DNA from: Bacteroidetes bacterium UBA4416
GTDB lineage: Bacteria > Bacteroidota > Bacteroidia > B-17B0 > Aurantibacillaceae
Assembly (NCBI GenBank): GCA_002390745.1
Contig: DGQK01000067.1
Location: forward strand, 51,862 to 115,861
Direction of reading: 5' to 3'
DNA: 64,000 nucleotides
The translations under genes were made by a program, and so were the position numbers. The notes under the pieces were generated by a model. It saw only the letters and a program-made list of their open reading frames with translations. It made no database searches and had not been told where the DNA came from. Below, piece by piece: positions 31,248-41,098 of this stretch (position 1 is the first letter of the stretch; each line of letters opens with the position of its first letter).

Positions 31248-32180
31248 CTATTTTTTCTTTTTATTAAACAGCGAATGCAAGTCATCGCAAATAAGGAAAA
31301 CCTGAAAGCTATTGTTCATCTCCCAGTTGAGCCTGCCATAATCATAGGCGCCACCGGCCTGCTGCCCTGTTGCAACCGCAATGTCGTATTTTGGCAGGTA
31401 TTGCATGGTATAGCCCAACTCGACCTTAACCGGGAAAGACGATTTGAAATATTTTCCGATCAGGAGAACAAACCGGTCCTGATCGAGTAGCTTGGTATTG
31501 GCCGTATTTGCACCAAGGCCCAGGAACAATTCATTCCAGGCTGTAAGGTACAGCGATCCCCTGGTTCCGGTACTTTTCCCGTTTAGAGGCATATTGACCC
31601 TCAGCAGGTACCTCATCCGCATTTTCTGGCCGTTATGCACGAAATTGTCTCCGGCACCATAATCCGCCAATCCACCGTTATGCTCCGATGTTACTTTATT
31701 GCTTTGCCACCTGAACTCATAGCGGTAACGCTGCTGGATTTCCAGCTTCCCTACTTTTTGAAAAAGGGTGAGCTGCGGGCAGATCCTGTACTCTCCGAAA
31801 AATTGTTGGGTTCCTTCCTTACCCGGTGTCCAGGTAGCCCAGTACCCGATAGGGCTTAGCGATAAACGCACGGTTTTAGGCTTTACCCAATAATGGATCC
31901 AGGGCCTGTATACCTGCTGGTAAGGATCCGAAAAAATATTCCACTTCTGCCCGTTCTGTATATAATTAGCGTCGGCCATACGCCTGTATTGCAGATCCAA
32001 CTGGTATTGCCATTTGGCGGCGCTGTCTGCATAGCGTGCCAGAGTTCCACCAAGGTTCGCTTCAAACCAGAAAGAATTCCGGTAAGCATTTATTCTTTTA
32101 TCGGTTGCATTGTAATTGGGTGTTTGTGCTATTGAACAAAAAACAGTTACTGCACACAATAAAGTAAATAATTTATTCAT
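31248..32180 (-). CDS. DUF2490-type outer-membrane protein
   Basis: This is a 310-residue protein with a signal peptide (about 1-18). Strands rich in Trp, Tyr and Arg (SFWFEANLGGTLA, QYRRMADANYIQN, EIQQRYRYEFRWQ, RMRYLLRVNMPL, YLTAWNELFLGLG) and the central RYR/RMRYLLR motifs are typical of DUF2490 outer-membrane barrels in Bacteroidota. Function is unknown. It lies directly upstream of the PiT phosphate transporter on the same strand; a role in phosphate-limited envelope physiology is possible but unproven. Confidence 0.75.
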   Translation of the reverse strand: MNKLFTLLCAVTVFCSIAQTPNYNATDKRINAYRNSFWFEANLGGTLARYADSAAKWQYQLDLQYRRMADANYIQNGQKWNIFSDPYQQVYRPWIHYWVKPKTVRLSLSPIGYWATWTPGKEGTQQFFGEYRICPQLTLFQKVGKLEIQQRYRYEFRWQSNKVTSEHNGGLADYGAGDNFVHNGQKMRMRYLLRVNMPLNGKSTGTRGSLYLTAWNELFLGLGANTANTKLLDQDRFVLLIGKYFKSSFPVKVELGYTMQYLPKYDIAVATGQQAGGAYDYGRLNWEMNNSFQVFLICDDLHSLFNKKKK

Positions 32181-32274
32181 TTTATGTAAACTTTATATTA
32201 ATCGAGTGCAAATAAAAAGTTGATTTGTTTTGTTTACATATCCTGAATGTTACCAAATAGTTAAGTAAACGAAG

Positions 32275-32303
32275 AAAGCCCTACAGAAATCTGTAGGGCT
32301 TTT
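32275..32303. terminator. Intrinsic terminator downstream of rpiB
   Basis: Perfect 12-bp stem AAAGCCCTACAG/CTGTAGGGCTTT with an AAAT loop. It lies 46 bp past the rpiB stop. Confidence 0.75.
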
Positions 32304-32348
32304 GGGGCCGTGCTGAACCTGTTTCAGCGAATTAATTCATGTAAAAAC

Positions 32349-32777
32349 CTAGCAATCGATCTTTTTGATACGGTCGGCATGGCGGCCGCCTTCGAAAGCT
32401 TCACTTAAGAACACATCAATGCATTTTTTGGCTTCGGCTACCGAAATGTAGCGTGCCGGCAGTACCAGGATGTTGGCATCGTTATGCTGGCGCGCCAGCG
32501 CCGCGATTTCAGAATTCCAGCATAAAGCCGCCCTGATGCCCTGGTGTTTGTTGGCCGCCATGTTAATACCATTGCCACTGCCGCACATCAGGATCCCGAA
32601 CTCCACTTCCCCACCCGTTACGGCCGTAGCCACAGCATGCCCGAAATCAGGATAATCGGCACGCTCCGTGCTGTAAGTCCCTTTATCGCTTACCTCGTAT
32701 TGTTTACTCTTTAAATATGCAATGAGTTCTTCTTTTAATTCAAAACCGGCGTGGTCGCTGCCAATGGCTAATTTCAT
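32349..32777 (-). CDS. rpiB: Ribose 5-phosphate isomerase B
   Basis: This 142-residue enzyme interconverts ribose 5-phosphate and ribulose 5-phosphate in the pentose phosphate pathway. RpiB/LacAB signatures are visible: IGSDHAGFELKEEL at the N-terminus, DYPDFGHAVATAV, and GILMCGSGNGINMAANK with the active-site cysteine, then the C-terminal FEGGRHADRIKKI. Length is typical. Promoter box TATCTTTG lies at 32797-32804 on the minus strand. Confidence 0.96.
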   Translation of the reverse strand: MKLAIGSDHAGFELKEELIAYLKSKQYEVSDKGTYSTERADYPDFGHAVATAVTGGEVEFGILMCGSGNGINMAANKHQGIRAALCWNSEIAALARQHNDANILVLPARYISVAEAKKCIDVFLSEAFEGGRHADRIKKIDC

Positions 32778-32796
32778 AATGTGTTTCGTTAAGGTA

Positions 32797-32804
32797 CAAA
32801 GATA
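32797..32804 (-). promoter_or_regulatory. TAnnTTTG -7 promoter box of rpiB
   Basis: TATCTTTG on the minus strand (CAAAGATA as written), 19 bp upstream of the rpiB ATG. Confidence 0.5.
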
Positions 32805-32940
32805 CGATTTTTACATTACTATGTCGCTTCGGGCGCAGTCGGAAAGCTGCTACCGGTAACTCATATCTGTGGTTGGTTCTTAAAATAATACTTTATATTA
32901 TGGCCTGATCGCAACGCGTTGTGCCGAAGCCATCAACAAT

Positions 32941-33981
32941 TTAATAGGTGATCTCCACATCGCCCCCTACAGGAAAACTCTGGCAAACCAGGATACGCCC
33001 CTTAGCCACCTCATCATCCGTAAGTACCTCATTATAGGCCATCCATACCGTTCCTTTGCTACAGGTAGCTATACAGCTCGCACAGCGACCGGCCTTGCAA
33101 CTATAAGGCAGCTGGATTCCCTGCCTGATCGCCGCTTCCAAAATCGACTCGGGGTACTGTGCCGAAATAGAAAAGTTTTCTCCTCCAAGACTGATCATAA
33201 CCTGGTGAGGCTCCGTATCCGGCGGCTGTTCCTTGATTTTACGCGGAACGCTGCTGTAATTCTCTTTCATCACATGGCTTGCCGGAAAACGGCTCAGTAA
33301 GGTGATTTGCACGGTGAGCATATAATCAAACGGACCGCAGATATAAAACATCGCTTCGTTCCTACCTACCCTCAGGTATTGATCGATCAGCTGGTCCAGC
33401 AGCCAGCTGCTCAGGCGTGTGTTGTATATTCCATGCTCATTGCTGAACAGAAACTTGATTGCGAAACGATCCGGGTATAGCTTCTGAAGCTCCTGCAACT
33501 GCTCATAAAAAATGGTGTCTTCCCGGCTCTTATTGCTATAAATGAGCGTTGCCTGGTGATCTGTTGTTTGCAACACGGTTTTGATCAATGAAAAACAAGG
33601 CGTAATGCCGCTGCCGGCAGCCACAAAGAAAAACTGCCTGATCAGCGGATCGTTCTCCGGCAAAGTGAATTGCCCGGCAATACCCGTCGATTCAAGAATA
33701 TCGCCCACACTTACCGTTGTTAATAAAGCCCTCGAAAACTCCCCGTTATCCAGCTTTTTGACGGTGATCGCCAGTTCCTTATCGATGCCGGGTGCCGAAG
33801 ACATGGAATAAGACCTCCGCTTTTCACCATATTCCGTATGGAATACGAGGGTCAGAAATTGTCCGGGCTTATACACCGGCTCCCAGCCGTTCAGGGGTTC
33901 AAGCACAAATGTTTTAGCATCCTTGCTTTCCCGGATAAGGCGTATTACCTTTAATTGCCGGACGATGGAGTTTTGGTACAT
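32941..33981 (-). CDS. FAD/2Fe-2S ferredoxin reductase (PaaE-like)
   Basis: This is a 346-residue flavo-iron-sulfur reductase. The ferredoxin-reductase-type FAD domain (about 5-110) has RRSYSMSSAP. The NAD(P)-binding domain (about 115-240) has FVAAGSGITPCFSLI and YICGPFDYM. A C-terminal plant-type 2Fe-2S ferredoxin domain (about 258-346) has the ligand pattern CKAGRCASC plus a distal LVCQS cysteine. It passes electrons from NAD(P)H to an oxygenase or desaturase partner. The domain order is that of PaaE, but no phenylacetate genes are adjacent, so the partner is unknown. It is divergent from nadA across a long AT-rich region. Confidence 0.88.
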   Translation of the reverse strand: MYQNSIVRQLKVIRLIRESKDAKTFVLEPLNGWEPVYKPGQFLTLVFHTEYGEKRRSYSMSSAPGIDKELAITVKKLDNGEFSRALLTTVSVGDILESTGIAGQFTLPENDPLIRQFFFVAAGSGITPCFSLIKTVLQTTDHQATLIYSNKSREDTIFYEQLQELQKLYPDRFAIKFLFSNEHGIYNTRLSSWLLDQLIDQYLRVGRNEAMFYICGPFDYMLTVQITLLSRFPASHVMKENYSSVPRKIKEQPPDTEPHQVMISLGGENFSISAQYPESILEAAIRQGIQLPYSCKAGRCASCIATCSKGTVWMAYNEVLTDDEVAKGRILVCQSFPVGGDVEITY

Positions 33982-34485
33982 AGTTTTATAGATAAATCTG
34001 GGATTTCAAAACTTTGTTAACTAATAGTAATCAACGTTAATTAACACTCATAACAAGATCCTTTGGTTTTGAGTACGTTATCATCCTTCCGAATTAACAA
34101 ATTTGCTGTGTAAAACATAATTGTCCGTTAATAAGTTTGTGTAATTAATTCGCCTTTTGTTCATATCAAATTTACTTAGCACAAGATTCGTTAATTCAAA
34201 ATTTACTTTCAAAAACTAGTGGGTCTGTTTTACAGTTTTACACACAGAAAAAATCCCTGAGTTCTTTTCTTACTTACTCACAAACATTGTTTCAGCCTGT
34301 TTTGTTAATTACCTTATACAGGACTACAGATCAAACTATTATAAGTTCATTACCCGTTTAATAAATGTTAATAGACCTTAATTAATCAAAAAAACAAGGG
34401 AACAAAAGCTTATTTTTACACAGTACTAACAGCCTATAATAATAGTCTTTAATTTAATTTTTAAAATATTTTATTAATATTATTA
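33982..34485. other. 504-bp AT-rich divergent intergenic region with repeated motifs (speculative oriC)
   Basis: No gene. The region is strikingly AT-rich, with six GTTAAT words (near 34026, 34092 reverse, 34128, 34190, 34304, 34365). TTTTACACA occurs three times (34107-34115 reverse, 34236-34244, 34414-34422), and a related AATTACACA at 34138-34146 reverse. Genes point away on both sides (ferredoxin reductase left, nadA right). It has no perfect TTATCCACA DnaA box and no TAnnTTTG box. The AT-rich tail at 34440-34485 could unwind easily. Origin function is speculation, prompted by the parS cluster 9.5 kb away. Confidence 0.35.
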
Positions 34486-35463
34486 ATGAATCTCGAAAAA
34501 GGTTACCTCGAAAAAAAAATTGATCCGGCGCTTGATTTGTTCAAAGAGATTGCGCATCTTAAGAAGGAGAAGAACGCCATCATCCTGGCTCATTACTATC
34601 AGGATGCTGATATTCAGGACATTGCAGACTATATCGGCGACAGTTTAGGCCTCGCTCAGCAAGCTGAAAAATCAACGGCCGACATCATTTTATTTGCCGG
34701 TGTGCATTTTATGGCGGAAACTGCCAAGATCCTCAATCCGCAGACCAAGGTGCTCATCCCCGATCTCAAGGCAGGTTGCTCCCTGGCCGATTCCTGCCCG
34801 CCCGATGCATTTGCCGCATTTAAAGCCGCTCACCCCGACCATGTGGTGCTTACGTATGTCAATTGTACAGCCGATATCAAAGCGCTCTCAGATGTCATCG
34901 TAACTTCTACCAACGCCGTTCAGATCGTGGAATCCTTTCCGAAAGATCAGAAGATCATTTTTGCGCCGGACAAGAACCTCGGAGCATATATCAATAAAGT
35001 GACCGGCCGTAACATGGTGTTATGGAACGGATCCTGCATGGTACACGAGATCTTCAGCCTCGAAAAGCTCATTAAGCTGAAAGCCCAGCATCCGAAGGCC
35101 GTTGTGCTGGCTCACCCGGAGTGTGAAGCGGCGATCCTCGACCATGCCGATTATATTGGCAGCACTACGGCTTTACTCAACTACAGTAAGAAGTCGGAAG
35201 CCAGCGAGTTTATTGTGCTCACGGAAACCGGTATCATCCATCAGATGCAGAAGGCAAGTCCCGGAAAAACATTCATTCCCGCACCGCCCAACAACAGCTG
35301 CGCCTGCAACGATTGCCCTTATATGAAACTGAATACTCTCGAAAAAATATACAATACCCTGAAATACGAACAGCCCGAATTACTGATGGATGCAGAGATG
35401 ATTGAAAAGGCCAAAAAGCCCATCACACGCATGCTGGAGCTGTCCGCACAATTCGGCTTATAA
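34486..35463 (+). CDS. nadA: Quinolinate synthase A
   Basis: This 325-residue 4Fe-4S enzyme condenses iminoaspartate with dihydroxyacetone phosphate to quinolinate in NAD biosynthesis. Three homologous domains are present, with the conserved [22 protein letters not shown] and [14 protein letters not shown]. The cluster ligands are C98 (AGCSLADSC), C184 (NGSCMVHE) and one of C272/C274/C277 in [12 protein letters not shown]. Length is normal. nadB and nadC are not in the window. It starts at the right edge of a 504-bp AT-rich region. Confidence 0.96.
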   Translation: MNLEKGYLEKKIDPALDLFKEIAHLKKEKNAIILAHYYQDADIQDIADYIGDSLGLAQQAEKSTADIILFAGVHFMAETAKILNPQTKVLIPDLKAGCSLADSCPPDAFAAFKAAHPDHVVLTYVNCTADIKALSDVIVTSTNAVQIVESFPKDQKIIFAPDKNLGAYINKVTGRNMVLWNGSCMVHEIFSLEKLIKLKAQHPKAVVLAHPECEAAILDHADYIGSTTALLNYSKKSEASEFIVLTETGIIHQMQKASPGKTFIPAPPNNSCACNDCPYMKLNTLEKIYNTLKYEQPELLMDAEMIEKAKKPITRMLELSAQFGL

Positions 35464-35496
35464 ATTTTACGGTATCGATTATAAATGGTAAATTAG

Positions 35497-37239
35497 ATGT
35501 TTTATAGATTGTTTGTTCCAGTGTTACAGAAGAGGTTGCCTTATAGTTTGAGAATTGTTTTACTGTATTTAATTGCAGCAATTCCCTGTTCTTTAAAAGC
35601 ACAAACAGTCAACCCGAATGGGTATAATACCTTTTATTACGACAATGGCGCCAAATCCTCGGAAGGCACCATGCGCGACGGAAAGCCTGACGGCTATTGG
35701 AAAAACTATTACAAGAACGGAAAGCTCAAAATAGAAGGGAACCGCAAGGACTTTCTGCTCGACAGCGTGTGGAAGTTCTATACCGACAGGGGCAGGATTA
35801 CCAAAGCAGTAAGCTATGCCGAAGGTAAAAAGAACGGGTATACGTTCAATTACGATACCAACCAGCGTGTCAGCAGCAAGGAGCCTTTTGTAAACGATAT
35901 CAAGCAGGGAACCGCCTTTTCCTATTATCCTTCGGGAAGAACGAAACAAATGACGCCTTATGTCAACGGAAGGCCTGATGGCATTGCTTATGAGTATGCC
36001 GAAGATTCGACCATCATTTCGATCATCAAATACCAGGGAGGTATCCTGGCCAATGTAGAGCGTATCAACCGAAAGGATGAGAATGGAAAAAAGCAGGGCG
36101 TCTGGAAAAGCTTTTATGAAGACGGGAAGCTGAAGGAAGAGAAAAAATTTAAAGACGATCAGGTAGATGGCTATGCCAAAACCTATGATAGTAAAGGAAA
36201 CCTCACCAATACCGAAAAATTCAATAACGGTAAGCAGGTGAAAAATGCCCCTGAACTGGCCCACCTTGATGTGTACAAGGATTACTACGATGATGGTACG
36301 CTCAAATACGAAGGCGGCTACATCAATGGTATGCCGGTAGGTACCCATTACCACTATAAACTCAAATACCTGTGCGACTCGCTGCCTGTGGCTCGCGACG
36401 ATACCAGCGATGTGATGATCAAAAAGCAGGTATGCCGCAACAGGCCCGTACCCGATTCGGCCATTGTATACCTCGAAGGCATTAAAACCGATTACGGCGC
36501 TGTGGACAGCCTCAGAAACCGCGTGGGCATCTGGACAGAATACCATAATACCGGCGAGTTCAAAGGAAAAGGCTTGTACCTGAACGACAAGCGTGTAGGG
36601 GAATGGACTTTCTATTATCCGAACGGGCAGATCGAGCAAAAAGGAAAGTACGATAAAAAAGGACAGGCTCAGGGCGATTGGCGCTGGTACTACGAGAACG
36701 GGGCACTGATGCGCGAAGAAACCTATATCAACAACCTGCGCGACGGAACCATGACAGAGTATACCGAAGATGGCAAGGTGCTTACCAAAGGCGACTTTGC
36801 GGATGATATGCAGCAGGGCCTCTGGATCTATGAAACACCGGAATACAAGGCTGTTGGAAAGTATGTGGATGACAAGCCCGACAGCCTATGGAAAAGCTAC
36901 TATATGCCTAAAGAGCGCCTCAAATTTGAAGGGAGATTTTTGAATGGCGACGAAGACGGCGTTCATACCTGGTATTATGAGAATGGCCGGAAAATGATGC
37001 AGGGCGCCTATTCCGGAGGAATGAAACAAAACGACTGGAAGTTTTATGATGAGAATGGATACAATTACCTCACAATTTTTTATGAAAATGATATTGAAGT
37101 AAAATTCCAGGGAACAAAAGTAGTACCTACCTACGAAGAAAGCATCCGGGATTACTCATCTGTTACTTCCAAAAAGCCGGATAAAACTATCCTGGACAAA
37201 GATAAAGAAGTTAAGAAAGATGAGGAAGGCGGCGAGTAA
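35497..37239 (+). CDS. Exported MORN/YwqK-type repeat protein
   Basis: This is a 580-residue protein. Signal peptide about 10-37 (VLLYLIAAIPCSLKAQ). The mature protein consists of many ~22-residue MORN-like units of the form YYxNGxLKxEGxYxxGxxxGxWxxY (for example GYWKNYYKNGKLKIEGN and GEWTFYYPNGQIEQKG), as in YwqK-family proteins. Databases often call these toxin-antitoxin YwqK antitoxins, but nothing here supports a toxin pairing. Surface or periplasmic protein-binding is more likely. The C-terminus is lysine-rich. The next gene, a multi-PAS kinase, starts 20 bp before its stop, so the two are translationally linked. Confidence 0.8.
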   Translation: MFYRLFVPVLQKRLPYSLRIVLLYLIAAIPCSLKAQTVNPNGYNTFYYDNGAKSSEGTMRDGKPDGYWKNYYKNGKLKIEGNRKDFLLDSVWKFYTDRGRITKAVSYAEGKKNGYTFNYDTNQRVSSKEPFVNDIKQGTAFSYYPSGRTKQMTPYVNGRPDGIAYEYAEDSTIISIIKYQGGILANVERINRKDENGKKQGVWKSFYEDGKLKEEKKFKDDQVDGYAKTYDSKGNLTNTEKFNNGKQVKNAPELAHLDVYKDYYDDGTLKYEGGYINGMPVGTHYHYKLKYLCDSLPVARDDTSDVMIKKQVCRNRPVPDSAIVYLEGIKTDYGAVDSLRNRVGIWTEYHNTGEFKGKGLYLNDKRVGEWTFYYPNGQIEQKGKYDKKGQAQGDWRWYYENGALMREETYINNLRDGTMTEYTEDGKVLTKGDFADDMQQGLWIYETPEYKAVGKYVDDKPDSLWKSYYMPKERLKFEGRFLNGDEDGVHTWYYENGRKMMQGAYSGGMKQNDWKFYDENGYNYLTIFYENDIEVKFQGTKVVPTYEESIRDYSSVTSKKPDKTILDKDKEVKKDEEGGE

Positions 37240-40200
37240 TAAGGCGTCTTTCGAAGCCTCTGTTCATGATCAGGCCCTGAATTCTTTTCTTCAAAGTCTT
37301 CCGGTAGGTGTGGTTATTTTTTCATCTTCCGCCATCCTCTTTGCCAATAAAAAAGCGCTTGATATTCTCAAAGCCGGTAAAAGCTTTGAAAGCTCGCTTG
37401 GCAACTATTCCATTTTTGACCTCATTCTTCCCGAATATCACAAAAGCTGCAAACAACGCCACAAAAAGGTTTTGGCGGGCGAAAGCCAGGAAGCATACGA
37501 ACTGAAAATAAAAAATGCCAAAGGTGAAGTCATTGACGTGGAAGTGCAGTGCAACAGCATTCTGTTTGAAGGTAAAAAAGTTATTCAGACCGTCATTTCC
37601 GAAATATCCGGAAAGGTAAAAGCCCGCAACAGCCTCAAAGAAGCCGAAAACAACCTGAAAGTGATTCTGCGAGGGATCGATGAAGTAGTGTACTACCTGG
37701 ATATAGAACAGGAAAGAAAACTCAAATTCATCTCCGACAAGGTAGAAGATACCTTTGGAGTGAAGCCGGAACTGTACGGTAAAACCTATGTAAGTGGAAA
37801 AGCCGATATCCTGAAGCACATTCATCCCGATGATGTGGAAATGGTACTGAAAAGCGGCGAAAAGCTCAGGAAGGAAAAAAAGCCTCAAACATTCGTATAC
37901 CGCTTCCGGAACTTTAAAACCAAAAAGTACCAATGGCTGCAGGAGCGCATCATTCCGCAGTTCGACGATAAGCGCAACCATATCGGGAACCTTGGGATTA
38001 CCCGCGATATCTCCTCAGAAATGGAGAAGCAGCGCCACCTCAAGCAGAATGAGACCATCTTCAAACACCTTTCCCAGAATGCGTCAGATATCATCTACCT
38101 CTACGATTTCAAACCTTCGGGAGCCTATACCTATGTGAGCGATTCCGTGAAGAAGATCCTGGGATACTCGCCCGAGGATTTTTACAAAGATCCCTTGTTC
38201 GGCAATAAGATCATTATCAACGACGACAGGAATATCATCCGGAATTCCAATGCCATCATTGCGGGGCATAAGAACGTGCGAAAAACACTCGATAAATCGG
38301 TTTTCCGCTATGTTAAGAAAGATGGTAACATTGCCTGGCTCGAAACACGCTATTCGCATTTAAAAGACAAAGAAGGAAACATCACCACGCTTATCGGCAT
38401 CAGCCGCGATGTAACCAAGGAAAAACAGGAAGAACAACTGCGCAAGCAGAGTGAGAAAAAATTCAAACTCATTGCCGATAATGCCAACGATGTTATTTAT
38501 TTTTTTACTTACCACCCGCAGCCAAAATACATTTACATCAGCCCTTCCGTGAAAAAGCTGCTGGGATCGCCGGCCTCCGATTTTTATAAAGACCCCGGGA
38601 AGACCCGCTCGATGGTTATTGATCAGAAAGCTTACAAGGCTTTTGAAAAAGAACTGGCCCGTGAGCAAAAAAATAACACACTCACATTTAAAACCTCCGT
38701 ATTCCAGTACAAAACAAAAGCCGGAAAACTGGTATGGCTCGAAGACAATTATTCACCGATCTTTGATGAATACGGCAATATTGAATGCATTCTTGGGATC
38801 AGCCGCGACATTACAGCCGAAAAAAACTACAGGCTGGAGCTCGAACAAAAATGGAATAATTATGAGAATGTACTGGAAAGCTCGCCTGTAGGCATTATCA
38901 TTCATGATAATGGAATTTGCCTCTATTGCAATAGAACCGCCTCCAATATCCTGGAGGTAGGCGATCCGAAAAAGCTCTTCGGCTTGCCCCTGATGCATTA
39001 TTTTTACGATGAGGTGCAAAAAGACCTGGCTTTTAGCCGGATGAACAGGGCCATTGGAGGCGAAGAGCTGGGAGAACACTCCTACCGTATCCGCACATCA
39101 AAAAATAACCTTATTGAAGTGGATCTGAAAACGGTACCATTTATCTATAACGGGCAAAAATGTGTGCAAACGATCATCTCCAATATTTCGGATGCCAAGA
39201 AACTTGAGAAAGAACGCATCAGGGCGGAAATAGCAGAAGATCTCAACAAGGAACTTATCAAGGAAATCAATTACCGCAAAAAAATACAACATGAGCTCGT
39301 AACGCAAACCACAAAGTACGAAGCCATTTTTAATAACAGCTCACACCAGATATGGTCTGTCAACAGGGACATGCAGATCACCTCTTTCAACCGGAACTAT
39401 TACAACTATATCAAAAAAATATTCGATAAGGAGATCAAGGTCGGTATCCACATTTCGGAAATAAAAAACAGGAAAGGAAAAAATGTCAACCTGAGCACCT
39501 GGGAAGAAAACTACAAAAAGGTATTCAACAGTAAGGACAACAACGTAGAGTTCTTCGAAATTCAGAACGCCGACGCCCACGGTAAGATCCATTACCGCGA
39601 AATTTACCTGCACCCTATCCGCGATGCGAGAGGTATTGTGAATGAAATTGCCATTATTGCACATGATGTGACGGAAAGAAAGAATGTCGAGCAAAAAATC
39701 CTCGACCAGGCCGCCAAGCTCGAATCCATTTTTGAAAGCTCGGCCCACCTGGTGTGGACGGTAGACGCCGATTTTAAACTGACCTCCTGCAACAACAACT
39801 TCATCGAAACCTTTAAATTCAACTATCAGACAGAGCCGGTGTTGCATAAACAATTGCACCTGGTGGTATTGCCCCAGTATCGGAATGATTACGAAAATTA
39901 CTGGTATCCGCTCTACCGCAAGGTACTGGCCGGAAACTCGCTCAAATTCGAAAGGAAACAAAAGGAAAAAAACGGTGGTGTCAATTACAAGGAGATTTAC
40001 CTCAACCCCATTCGCAACTCCCATGGAGAGATCATTGAGATAGCCTGCCTTGCACATGATATTACCGAAAACAAGCAATTCGAAAAACAGATTGTGGAAC
40101 AATCGGCCAAGCTCAAAGCCATTTTCGAAAGCGGTGATCAGCTCATGTGGACTATCGGCAGAGACAAGCGCCTGACTTCTTTTAACCAAAATTACGCAAA

Positions 40201-41089
40201 AGCCATTTATGACCTCTACGGCTATTATCCGGAAATAGGAAAAAGCATGCGGAGCATTCGGAGCGCCGATTACCATGATCTCTGGAACGAACGATACGAG
40301 ACTGCTTTCCAGGGAAGGCAGGTGGAATTTATTTCGGAAAGAGTTAACCTGCACGGTGTGAAGATCATTCGCCAGATGATCCTCTATCCCATTAAGGACA
40401 ATGACAATAATGTGATCGAAATTTCGGGTATCGGCTTTGACATTACGGAGAACAAGAAAAACGAAGAGCGGATCACCCAGTCACTTAAGGAAAAAGAGGT
40501 ACTGCTGAAAGAAGTACACCACCGTGTGAAAAATAACATGCAGGTGATCTCCAGCATCCTGAATTTACAGTCTTCCTATGTGAAGGATGCCTATGCCCTC
40601 AACCTGCTCAAAGAGTGCCAGAACAGGATCAAATCCATGGCCTTTATCCATGAAAGCCTTTACCAGACCAAGAACTTTGAATCGGTCAATTTTTCTGAAT
40701 ACATTACCACCTTGTCGAAAAACCTGGTGCACACCTATTCCATCAATACCAAAAATATCAAGCTGGTTTTAACACTGGATAAGCTGTTCTTGAACCTCGA
40801 TTCATCGATCCCCTGCGGCCTGATAATCAACGAAATTATATCAAATTCATTAAAATATGCATTTCCTGATAATAGGGATGGAATAATCTTCGTAACTTTG
40901 AAAGTTGACAATCATCATGTGAGGATCGAAGCTGGTGACAACGGGGTGGGAATTCCTCAGGGAATCGACATCAAATACACGGAAACACTAGGCTTACAGC
41001 TTGTAGATACGCTCGTAGAACAGATTAACGGAACTTTGGTACTGGAACGCCACAAAGGCACAAAATTTATTATAGAGTTTAAGAATTAA
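37220..41089 (+). CDS. Multi-PAS soluble histidine kinase (HisKA_2 type)
   Basis: This is a 1289-residue protein with no signal peptide or membrane helix, so probably cytoplasmic. About eight PAS domains are strung along residues 20-1070. Several end in xGISRDVTxEK or AHDITEN motifs of PAC subdomains (near 265, 400, 530, 805, 930, 1065). The kinase core begins at about 1080: LLKEVHHRVKNNMQVI with H1100, then a HATPase domain with INEIISNSLKYAFP and GDNGVGIP to the C-terminus. This HisKA_2/HWE-like class often partners LytTR or atypical regulators. A LytTR regulator follows 9 bp later. The number of PAS domains is unusually high. Confidence 0.9.
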   Translation: MRKAASNKASFEASVHDQALNSFLQSLPVGVVIFSSSAILFANKKALDILKAGKSFESSLGNYSIFDLILPEYHKSCKQRHKKVLAGESQEAYELKIKNAKGEVIDVEVQCNSILFEGKKVIQTVISEISGKVKARNSLKEAENNLKVILRGIDEVVYYLDIEQERKLKFISDKVEDTFGVKPELYGKTYVSGKADILKHIHPDDVEMVLKSGEKLRKEKKPQTFVYRFRNFKTKKYQWLQERIIPQFDDKRNHIGNLGITRDISSEMEKQRHLKQNETIFKHLSQNASDIIYLYDFKPSGAYTYVSDSVKKILGYSPEDFYKDPLFGNKIIINDDRNIIRNSNAIIAGHKNVRKTLDKSVFRYVKKDGNIAWLETRYSHLKDKEGNITTLIGISRDVTKEKQEEQLRKQSEKKFKLIADNANDVIYFFTYHPQPKYIYISPSVKKLLGSPASDFYKDPGKTRSMVIDQKAYKAFEKELAREQKNNTLTFKTSVFQYKTKAGKLVWLEDNYSPIFDEYGNIECILGISRDITAEKNYRLELEQKWNNYENVLESSPVGIIIHDNGICLYCNRTASNILEVGDPKKLFGLPLMHYFYDEVQKDLAFSRMNRAIGGEELGEHSYRIRTSKNNLIEVDLKTVPFIYNGQKCVQTIISNISDAKKLEKERIRAEIAEDLNKELIKEINYRKKIQHELVTQTTKYEAIFNNSSHQIWSVNRDMQITSFNRNYYNYIKKIFDKEIKVGIHISEIKNRKGKNVNLSTWEENYKKVFNSKDNNVEFFEIQNADAHGKIHYREIYLHPIRDARGIVNEIAIIAHDVTERKNVEQKILDQAAKLESIFESSAHLVWTVDADFKLTSCNNNFIETFKFNYQTEPVLHKQLHLVVLPQYRNDYENYWYPLYRKVLAGNSLKFERKQKEKNGGVNYKEIYLNPIRNSHGEIIEIACLAHDITENKQFEKQIVEQSAKLKAIFESGDQLMWTIGRDKRLTSFNQNYAKAIYDLYGYYPEIGKSMRSIRSADYHDLWNERYETAFQGRQVEFISERVNLHGVKIIRQMILYPIKDNDNNVIEISGIGFDITENKKNEERITQSLKEKEVLLKEVHHRVKNNMQVISSILNLQSSYVKDAYALNLLKECQNRIKSMAFIHESLYQTKNFESVNFSEYITTLSKNLVHTYSINTKNIKLVLTLDKLFLNLDSSIPCGLIINEIISNSLKYAFPDNRDGIIFVTLKVDNHHVRIEAGDNGVGIPQGIDIKYTETLGLQLVDTLVEQINGTLVLERHKGTKFIIEFKN

Positions 41090-41098
41090 ATTCAGATT

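Noticed and set aside
32248..32265. Second Pho-like repeat upstream of the DUF2490-type gene
   Set aside because: Units match only loosely and no -7 box is correctly placed; mentioned under the PiT finding but not listed as a feature.
34000..34485. Perfect DnaA boxes (TTATCCACA) in the AT-rich region
   Set aside because: None found; only TTTTACACA words with two mismatches, so the origin idea is kept only as speculation.
35593..36639. Antisense 348-codon frame across the MORN gene
   Set aside because: Result of repeated MORN codons; it lacks any domain, while the sense strand shows a signal peptide and repeats.
39341..40354. Antisense 337-codon frame across the multi-PAS kinase
   Set aside because: Composition shadow of a repetitive, AT-rich gene; the encoded sequence has no protein-like features and the sense gene is intact.
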